A stretch of 64,000 nucleotides of DNA, taken from NCBI GenBank assembly GCA_030549335.1, contig CM060186.1:20575189-20639188 (forward strand). Reading direction: 5' to 3'. The notes below the pieces were generated by a model. The model did no database searches. It was not told the DNA's origin and worked only from the letters and a program-made list of their open reading frames with translations. Positions within the stretch are counted from its first letter, which is position 1. Each line of letters starts with the position of its first letter. The position numbers and the translations under genes are program-made. Source of the DNA: Pontederia crassipes. Taxonomy: Eukaryota > Streptophyta > Magnoliopsida > Commelinales > Pontederiaceae. This document shows positions 55,685-64,000 of this stretch, in pieces.

Positions 55685-57974
55685 AATTCACATGTAATCA
55701 CACGAGTTAATATTATATCATATTATTGATAAGAAAATTGATATATGTGTTAAGGTATGAGTTATAACTCATAGTGTTTGATTACTAAAATTTGACGAAA
55801 ATTTGTCCATCATAATCTTTGAAAATATTAGAATTAAGAAAATTAAAGTCTCGGTAATTATTCTTATATATCGAACTATTATAGATGTGATTTTTAACAA
55901 TTGTTAGAAGGTGTTTTACTTAGGTAAAACATAGATGCAAAATCGGAAAATATGTGAAATCACGATTTTTGTTCTTCGGACAAAAAAATTAGATTTCGAT
56001 TCTTTGATTATTTATTTTTATAAATATTTTATTTGAATCCAAATGGAAAGTAGTTTCTTATTTACATGTAATGTCTTAAGTAAATGGATAAATAAATAAA
56101 TAAAAGGAAAAAGGCAAAATCATTTACATGTAAATATTGTCAACTACAAGGCCAATTTCATAACTCTATGTTGGCCGACTTAAAAGGTCGATTTCTCCTG
56201 CCTTATCATCCACCCCTTGTATGCTTTAACACATATTGCTATCCTTTTATCACCCCATCCGAAATTTCAAAAGGAACAAAAGGATCATGTGCTTCTAGTG
56301 AAGGAAATTGGAGAAAGAAGAAGGGAATTACATTTTTAACTTATGGTATCATTATAGAAATTTCAAGAGGAACAAAAGGATCATGTGCTTCTAGTGAAGG
56401 AAATTGGAGAAAGAAGAAGGGAATTACATTTTTAACTTATGGTATCATTATACTTCTAATTTTTCTATTGATTTTAATTGCATAATTCTCTAATTAGGAT
56501 TCCTATGAATATCTCTATCTCGCCCTTCCCTGATTTTCTTAATTAAGGGATTAAACTCAAGTTTTCATGAGGAAGAAGAATAAACCCTAGGTATAATTAA
56601 ATCATTCTCGAAAGTTTAGTCGATGATTTGCATATCTTAAGGTACTCCAAAAATTATGAAATTTCTTATAGTTTATCCTCTAAGAGTCTACTTTCATTGA
56701 GATTTCGAATCAAGTTAATATGATTTCTGTGAGAAAGTTATGCTCTTAACTTTAAGGTACTATAACTCTGTCCGTCGAAATTGTTACCTAAATTTGTCAA
56801 TTATGTATTAAATCCAATATGTCGTGTAATTATTTAATAATTTAGAGTTTTATAAACATTGAAGTTAGATTTCATTGACAATTATAATCACTGTAAAAAG
56901 ATATGTGTAGAGAAAGTTATAAATATTTTACCAAGCCTTACTCAATATGTCAAAATGAAACTTTGGACAAATTATGCTAGTATTGATTAAATTTATTGTG
57001 CTCAGTACAAATAGATATAAATTCAAGTAATTTTATGAGTTGCGCCCTAGGATGTCTTCTATGTGGGAAAATTAAAATTACTAGAATATGGAATGATTAT
57101 TATTTTATATAAATTATAAAAGTAAAGTCACTCAGTCTGTTAGAACATAGAAATAAGATAAAAGTTAGGCTGAATCTTGATTTTTCTGTGAACAAACCAC
57201 AATGAAATAAGAAATGAAAATTTTACAAATTAAGATATTAGTAATCAGAAAGTAAGAAAAATTGGAATGAATAAATTTGATTATCAATTCAAGCATATAT
57301 GAATTATCTTTTATTGTGTATACAATCTGTTTTAATGGTAGGCTAACTCTTGTGATAAATAGTTACTTAAGTTATAAGAGTAAATACTTACGGGTCATGT
57401 ACCTCTTCAATTAATTATGTTTCATATGTGATAGGCTTATGTTCTGATCATAGAAGTGATGTGTTTCTTATTATTATTGTATAGGAGTAGAAGAGTAAAG
57501 TAGTGAAAAAGGAAAGGAAAAAAACCTTTTGGTAGCTCTTATAAGTAAGTTGATTTCTCCTACTTTATATTTTCACTTCTTGTGAATTTGGTGTGACATT
57601 GATTGTTATATGTATTAAATAAGTTTTGGATAGGTTATGAATTGATTTCGATAAATGCAATTATGAAAAGTATATATGAATGATTGTATGATTGCACATT
57701 TGAAAAGTATATGTGATATGATATGAATGGATTATGAGAAGTGCTATCTTGTTCCGTTTGAAGTGATTGATCGAATGATGTGACAATTGAAAAGCATATA
57801 TGGTATTTTAAGGATTGATTTAATAAAATGCAATCCTATTCCGTTTGAATCAGTGTTCGACATGATTCATCTTTTGATATTTGAGTTACAAGATATGATT
57901 AATCCTTTGATCTTTGATATGAAATTGTTATATGATGAATCATGCATCTGCATCTACTTGCATCTGCATATGTG
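55685..57974. other. AT-rich DNA, partly old retrotransposon sequence
   Basis: No gene is recognised. Apart from the 96-bp duplication at 56261-56452 the sequence is AT-rich, and its right part probably belongs to the LTR-like block that ends at 58919. Confidence 0.35.
56261..56452. repeat. 96-bp tandem duplication
   Basis: Two nearly perfect head-to-tail copies (56261-56356 and 56357-56452) differ at about one base. An open frame runs through both because the unit is a multiple of three, but the peptide resembles nothing known. Confidence 0.92.
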
Positions 57975-58919
57975 ATGATTGGAGCCAAGTGCTACGTCGC
58001 TGATCACGATGGGAGCTACCTCTAGAGCCTAATCCATCATTTTGTTTCTCAATAATGGGATGAGATAGGCTGGAGCTAAGTGTCATGCGGAGCTAAGTAC
58101 CACATCGTGAGTAGTCGCGATGGGGCCACCTCTAGAATCCATAGGGGTCATCTCTAAAGTCCACCTATCTCTATATGATTTGTTTCTCGAAAGGGATGAA
58201 GTAGAATGGAGCTAAGTGCTACATCACTGATCACGATGGGAGTTACCTATAGAGTTCATCTATCGATCACTGGTCAGTTGGTGATCCGTGCATACATATG
58301 AGAGTGTTGATTGCATACACATGTTTGATATGATTAAATGACAATGATTGTGATTTGGTGTGATTATTTCGATTGGAATGTTATATATGAATTTATTAAA
58401 TGTATGAAAATATTGATTTTTGATATTATGATTAATGCTTGTATTTTTATGTTTTTTTCGAATTTGTTAGATGGTAACATATAGCTTATGAGTTATCAAC
58501 TTATTGAGCTATTTTTGCTGATAACATTGTTTCTAATATTTTTCATATTCATATAGCTCATTGGGAATCGTGCAAGACAATAGTCGTAAAAGGATTCTTT
58601 GGTGGTATGATGAGAGGATTTATGTCTTTCGTATCTTTCTATTAAGATGTCGAGAGAGCTAGTCGTGTTTATTACTTATGTCAAAATAAATTGTATTGAA
58701 AATAAAGTCATTTTGTCAAATGTATGACTTAAGGTGTATCATTTTGCTCTGAAATGATCACATATTGTGTAATTTATTTAATGATATACTTTTACTATTA
58801 TGTTAAAAAAGAAGATTAAATTACATCACATTTTCGCCTTTTTTTCATAATTTTATTTGATCGTCCGTAATGAGTCGCGAACTTCAATTTAAATCGCGAT
58901 TTAAGTCGGAGTCGTGACA
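57975..58919 (+). mobile_element. Probable end of a Ty3/gypsy LTR with internal repeats
   Basis: Three diverged copies of a unit with GGAGCTAAGTGCTACATC and GATCACGATGGGAGYTACC lie at about 57980-58265. The block ends GGAGTCGTGACA at 58919, a typical LTR terminus. Arrays of this kind are common in plant Tekay-like LTRs. The 5' boundary, interior and partner are not recognisable. Confidence 0.45.
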
Positions 58920-59353
58920 TCCTCCCCCCTTAGGGGACTCAACGTCCTCGTTGAGTGATCTCACCCCATCATGCACAGAGATTCACGCAGAGTGGCTCTG
59001 ATATCATATGTAACATTCTTTACCATCGTGTGATATTGTTCGCTTTGGGTCTAAGCTCGCACGATTTTATCAAAACGCGTCCTACCAAGTCAAGGTCATG
59101 TTTTTATATATACTTAGCATATCTCCCGTAACTTATGCATGTGGGACTAATCCAAGGCATGCCTCATGCATCCTCCCCCTTAGGGGACTCAAGGTCTTCA
59201 TTGAGTGATCGCACCCCATCATGCATAGAGGCTCATGCGGAGTGACTTTGATACTATATGTAACATCCTTGCACTTATATAGGATATTGCCCGCTTTGGG
59301 CTTAGCTTAAGTTCAAAGCGAATAATATCCTACGCAAGTGCAATGGTGTTACA
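58915..59353. repeat. About 250-bp repeat units related to 54038-54450
   Basis: Partial units start at 59009 and 59259 with TGTAACATTC/TGTAACATCC. They share the AACGTCCTCGTTGAGTGATC and CATGCACAGAG phrases with 54038-54450. The last unit is cut short and turns back on itself in a fold-back structure. Confidence 0.75.
59259..59353. repeat. Fold-back inverted repeat closing the repeat block
   Basis: The left arm TGTAACATCCTTGCAC...AGGATATTGCCCGCTTTG pairs imperfectly with the right arm CAAAGCGAATAATATCCT...GTGCAATGGTGTTACA, with a loop of about 10 bases. The arms are the start of the 250-bp unit and its inverse, so this may be the junction of two element ends. Confidence 0.75.
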
Positions 59354-60639
59354 TTGATAGTAATATTTTGAAAAAAATTTAAAATAAGTGTTAAAATAAT
59401 TTAGAAGATTTTGCCATATTTTTATCTAAAACATTGAAATTAAGATTAGTGAGAAATCTACTCTCAAACTCTTTAAGATATTGTAAGTGCAAATAATAAG
59501 GATTCTATCTTGAGAATTAAGAAAAAAAAAGATCAAAGGAAAAGTTTTAGAAATAAGAGAATTTTATAATATGATATAAACCATATTTAGGGATGGAAAG
59601 GAAGCCACTGAAAAGAGGTTAGTAATATTTTTGTAAGAGACCTATTACCAATTGAATGACTTACAATTAAATAACAATAAGCTGTGGTGGTAAAGGAATG
59701 CAGAATTTTGCAAGTGGAATAGTAAGTGATGCATACTTCTTGTTCAGCATGCGGAATTTAAGCATTTTAACAAACTGACTTGATACTTGGTTGTTCAAAA
59801 TAAGTGAAAAAGAAATTTCTATGTAGATTGTCTTTGATTTTTCATCGAACATAATTTTCTATTACTATTTTAAATTTATCATATTTAGGTGATTTTTTAT
59901 TTTTTTTATTGTCCCATTTTATATTTTACAAGTTTTGGATTGTAGTGGGAATTTGAATGTGGAGATGTGTTCTTATAACTTGTGCTCTTTCAGCTATTAT
60001 AACTAATTAATAATCTAATGTTATGATGAAAGTGCTTTTTTGGCATATGATGTAACAGCTGAGAAAAAAATTGGAAAAAAATAAAACAGAAACAAAACGT
60101 CTAGCTAGTTAAAGGAAATTTTTTTAAAAAAAATCCCTGATAACATGGCAAAGAAATTAAGTGGGCAGTTACGTTTTGGGTATGGCTATCAGTAAGGAGT
60201 AAACATCAGATCTAAAGAATAAGGAAAGTTAACAACCTAAAATCCCCCATAATCCCCATTCATTTGTTGCAAAACGTCCCACCTCAGCTAGCGAACCATT
60301 TAATACACATTGGGGAGGAAAATCGACACCTTGCTTTCATCTGATAAGGAGCAATCAAGTGCCTAATCTTCCTCACGCATTTCCCTTTCTGGCGACATTT
60401 CCTCACATATTTTCCTTGTCCGATGACCTCCCCTCACGCATTATTGTGGCCCTGGCCATCCTGCAAGTGAAGGGGGTTCGAAGGAAGAGATCTTTAATGC
60501 AGGGAGAATGTAGAGGGGGCGCGGCTACTGTGAATAGGAGAATCGACAAGGGACAACAACGATGTCGAATAAATCTGTACATGTCGAATAATAGCCCAGA
60601 TCTGATCTACTCCGATGTCTGGCATACTCTAAAGTTATG
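59354..60639. other. AT-rich intergenic DNA
   Basis: No gene or element end is recognised. The last 300 bases may already belong to the following LTR relic. Confidence 0.35.
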
Positions 60640-61960
60640 ATATTAAGTAATAGTTCCCGCCATGTTTGCACTGATCGATTGAGTTGTTGCCATGTCAATT
60701 TATAGACCATTATTGTTTGTATTGTACAATATGCTTCATTGAAATACCTTACTATTGTTGCGTTGATTGCCATCGATGTTGTATAAGTCTAGGTCTGATT
60801 GATTTATATTTCTGCATTAGATTAAAAGTATAAAAACTATCAACATTCTAGAAATTATAAGAACTTAGCCCGGTTTGATGTGAACCCGTCCTGGGTTCAT
60901 ACTGAATCCGACTACGTAAACTATTTACTCGGCTCGTGTTTGCGGAACCCGACCCGATTCACCCTGAATTCGACTCAGGTTAGCAGACGAAGAATCGACC
61001 AAACTCTCGACATTCTTCCACTCGAATCGGGTTCAACTGGATCCGGCCCGGGTTTGTCCAACATTGATCCCGACGTTGCGCGACAATTTTTCTAGTACAA
61101 ATTACACTTGGCCTAGGTTCATGCTATGAATCCGACCCGGGTTATGACATTCGAAATATAGTTTTCATGCCTTTTTGCTGATTTATGAATCTGGTTTGAA
61201 TCTTACCTGTTCATGCTTAACACGATCTTTACAGGATCTAAGACAATAACTTTTATGTTGATTTGGCATATTATTGACCTATTGATTCTCATATCATTAT
61301 CATGACGAATAATAAAATATAAGATTATAAAGTAACTAATAAGATAAGATGAAAGATGAACATCAGATTGCCAACCTATGTGAAGTGCTTCTATGATAAG
61401 GTTTGATCAACTATTGATCACACACGACTGTATTATTTCACTCAGCTTATTCCATAAGTAAATAAGAATCCATCTTATGATAAGTAAAGGATAAGAAATT
61501 TTAAAGATGCCTCAAAGTCACCTGATTGTTAACTATATTATAAGATTAAGAGGCATTGTTAAGCAATAAGTATGAAAATCGAATCAAGCTATCAATATCA
61601 TATGTTATCATGATTATCAAGCATGTTATTGATTTCATTGATCATTGTTATTTATCGATTTTCCATTTCTCATAATTGATGATCCTCATGCTCACGATCC
61701 TAACCAAGATAAGTACCGATTCTTATTTTTTGATTTATTCTAACTAGATAATGCATTATATATTGGTTCTTCACTAGGCTCTAAAGCTTACGGAAGAATT
61801 ATCTCATTTGATTTAATGATCATGTCAGTGATGATGTTGAAATGGTATGCTGCGACAATGCTTAGACAAAGACGAAACACATTAACTGAAGGGCCTAATT
61901 ATGAAATTTAGTTTATACCTAATTATGAGGTTTTAACTATGATGGTTATTATCCAATTCA
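60640..61960 (+). mobile_element. Second decayed LTR related to 50290-51960
   Basis: It follows the 50290 relic in order. Shared points are the CCCGG motif array (60865-61160), then 'gaaagatgaacatcagattgccaac' at 61350, 'gtgcttctatgataagg' at 61384, 'cataagtaaataag' at 61453, 'gtaaaggataag' at 61484 and 'ctaaagcttacgg' at 61781. It is more diverged and has no interior. The left edge is uncertain. Confidence 0.65.
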
Positions 61961-63243
61961 ATAACTCTATTTTATTCTTCTTGTTGATGGCCAAAGAATC
62001 TACAAAACTTCATAATTATGTGATATTTAGAATTTTATATACAAGAGTTTTAAGGTTAACATCTTATTACTATCAAAATTTTACTTGAATACCTATGGTA
62101 TATAGAAACTAAAAAGTTGCAAACATAGAGTGCATACTTATGCATGTAATATGATAAAACTACTATTTAGAATTTAAAAAGTCATATATATTCATATATA
62201 TAGTCTTGACTTGATCGTCTTTTTGCCATCATTATTTAATAGCCCCATGTCAACTCAAATAAGTTGTCTTTCGGTTTTAAAATAATTCTTTTAGTACAAT
62301 AAGCAAATAAAATAATTGCTAGTTTAAAATATCTATCTTTCATTCGCTTCTTGTACTCTTATTATTATGTTCAATCAAAGTTAAATCTTCTTCCCTTGAT
62401 TTAATCCTTGTCTTCAACAACAAAGAGTTACACTTTGAGAGCTCCCCTGTTCTTAAATTTAATACTTCGTTTTGTTTTCATAAAATAAGAAAAGGAAACT
62501 TTAAGCAAAACAAACTAATAAATATTATGTTATAAAAAACATATAAAAAATTAAAAATATTGGCCTCTAATTGGGAGTTAAAAAGTATGAATGTGCACCA
62601 GCATCAAGTAATAATATATTTTTTCTTGGATCAAAGCACAGTCAAAGTTTCAGCCAAAACACTTAGTTACGGTTCAGAGCAAATATTAATTTTCCGCTTC
62701 CAATTATTTCTGACATATATATTTGATTTGTTTTCCCCAAATGGCCTAGAAAATTATGAATCATAGATGCAAAAATAGTTGTATATACACTGCAATATTC
62801 TTAATATATTTGAGACTCGCGTTTGAAAGTTAAATAATATTTTATGATCCCGTGTCTAGGAAAAGTATTTGCTACCCTAATACTCGTATGTGTTTTAAAG
62901 TGTTTAATAAATTTTGTAAAATTCGAATTCAACCCTATTTGAGCTAACGAGCAGCCCAAATTAAGAAACCTGGCTCGAACCTAGTTCGGTACAAACCACA
63001 CGTTGTTTCTTCTTGTCGGGCTCGACTTGGTCTCGCCCACCGCCATCTCGTCTATCTTTTTGTACACCTTTTGTTCCTCGTCCCACGCGTTTGCCCGCTG
63101 CTCTCAAGTTGCCCCAAATTTGCCGTCTCATCGCCGTACTCCGGCGCCGAGGTCGCCGTATTCCCCAATCCACTCCACTCGGGCGCTTAGAGCAAATCAC
63201 CGTCTCCTCCCGTTCCAGGAGAGACCGCCGAGTCCACTGCGCC
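61961..63243. other. Upstream region of the DEAD-box helicase gene
   Basis: AT-rich DNA up to about 62950, then a GC-rich stretch that probably contains the promoter and 5' leader of the helicase. No clear TATA box is seen. Open frames on both strands near 62961-63245 are leader shadows. Confidence 0.4.
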
Positions 63244-64000
63244 ATGAGCTACTACGACGGCCGCGCCGCCGATCCCTCCTCCTACCGCGACCGCCGCAGG
63301 TAACACCTCCTTCAAACCCTAGAATCTAAACCTAAGCGTTCGCCTAGAAGAAATGGAGGTTTGATTCGTTTGTTCTGTTTTTTATGCTAGCGATGGCGGA
63401 TTCGGCGGTGGCGGCGGCGGAAACTACGGGAAGGGGTTCGAGCCTTCATCGGCTGGCGGCGGAAGGAGGGAGGCGGAGGGCCGGGCGGCGAGTTCCGACT
63501 TCGACGGGCTCACCCCGTTCGAGAAGAACTTCTATGTGGAGTCCCCCACCGTGGCCGCCATGACCGAGGACGAGGTCGAGGCCTACCGCCGCAAGCGCGA
63601 GATCACGGTCGAGGGCCGCGACGTTCCCAAGCCCGTTAGGGACTTCCGCGACGTTGGCTTCCCAGGTCTCCCTCTTTGTTATCTCCATATTTTCATTTTT
63701 TCGGGGGTTGGGTTCCTGCTTGAAGACCAAATTAGGGTAGTTCCATTTAGTTCTCGATCTTCAGATGTCCAAGCACGTCTGCTCGAAGTGTTTGTCATGG
63801 ACTTCTCTTAGGACCTTTATTTGCTTTATTGATTGACCTTTTTTTTTATTTTTTTTGGTGGCATAATTGTTATTTATCTGTGAATTTTGCTTTCTTGCAT
63901 GACCGAAGAAAAAACAGCTATCTTGTGGTTCGTTCCATTGATATAATGTGTTTCCACCTGTGATATAAAGTGAAAACTAAAGCTTAATGAACTGTGAATT
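63244..64000 (+). CDS. DEAD-box ATP-dependent RNA helicase, DBP2/RH20-like (5' part)
   Basis: Only the first two coding exons are in the window: 63244-63299 and 63391-63665, joined in frame with GT-AG borders. The second is followed by an intron that runs off the end. The product starts MSYYDGR, passes a glycine-rich stretch, and reaches the family-typical FEKNFYVESPTVAAMTEDE segment. YRRKREITVEGRDVPKPV and FRDVGFP follow; the latter leads into the Q motif of DBP2-type helicases (Arabidopsis RH20/RH30 relatives). The helicase core with the DEAD box lies beyond the window. These proteins act in RNA remodelling such as rRNA processing or mRNA decay; the role here is inferred from family only. 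The start is supported by the conserved N-terminal MSYYD sequence. Confidence 0.88.

Noticed and set aside
54456-55689. Target duplication for the copia-like LTR
   Set aside because: The flanking pentamers CATTA and AATTC do not match, so no duplication is claimed.
56168-56485. 105-codon frame across the 96-bp duplication
   Set aside because: It is open only because the unit length is a multiple of three. There is no recognisable protein and no gene signals.

Overview
The window is plant nuclear DNA. The genes carry GT-AG introns, several are plant families, and the surroundings are AT-rich sequence full of LTR retrotransposons, CACTA, hAT and Harbinger-type elements. The GC-rich coding exons of the cytokinin dehydrogenase inside AT-rich flanks suggest a monocot, possibly a commelinid. 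That placement is inference only. I see no prokaryotic operons, CRISPR array, tRNA or rRNA.

Layout. Positions 1-9584 are gene-free AT-rich DNA. A cytokinin dehydrogenase (CKX, 4 exons, + strand) occupies 9585-12091, with a solo LTR about 550 bp downstream (12641-14622, 5-bp target duplication). Positions 15146-22133 hold a broken Ty3/gypsy chromovirus. Its pol half and 3' LTR lie on the minus strand, its 5' LTR-gag-protease half lies on the plus strand, and a 1.58-kb CACTA element sits in the integrase. An alkaline ceramidase-type membrane protein gene follows (24535-27221, + strand, 6 exons). Just beyond it lie an antisense fragment of a plant sialyltransferase-like gene and a near-perfect 48-bp hairpin.

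A B3-domain transcription factor gene (30331-40122) has been split by an 8.66-kb LTR retrotransposon (30952-39611). The element has two nearly identical 2.37-kb LTRs and a TCTCA target duplication, and the B3 domain also carries a separate frameshift. After more repeats comes a complete nucleosome assembly protein 1 gene (NAP1, minus strand, 44400-47939, 12 exons, C-terminal CKQQ box). Positions 50290-61960 are packed with decayed elements: two LTR relics of the same family, a hAT transposase pseudogene, adjoining Harbinger-like and hAT MITEs, about 250-bp repeats, a copia-like LTR and a fold-back element. The last gene is the 5' end of a DBP2/RH20-type DEAD-box RNA helicase (63244 to the window edge).

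The intact genes (CKX, ceramidase, NAP1, helicase) are unrelated housekeeping or developmental genes and form no pathway. The most unusual signal is in the LTRs. Related LTR copies carry, at the same internal position, different arrays of short self-complementary GC-rich motifs: GGTCGACC, ACGGCCGT and CCCGGGTTC types. The first motif type also recurs in an unrelated copia-like LTR.
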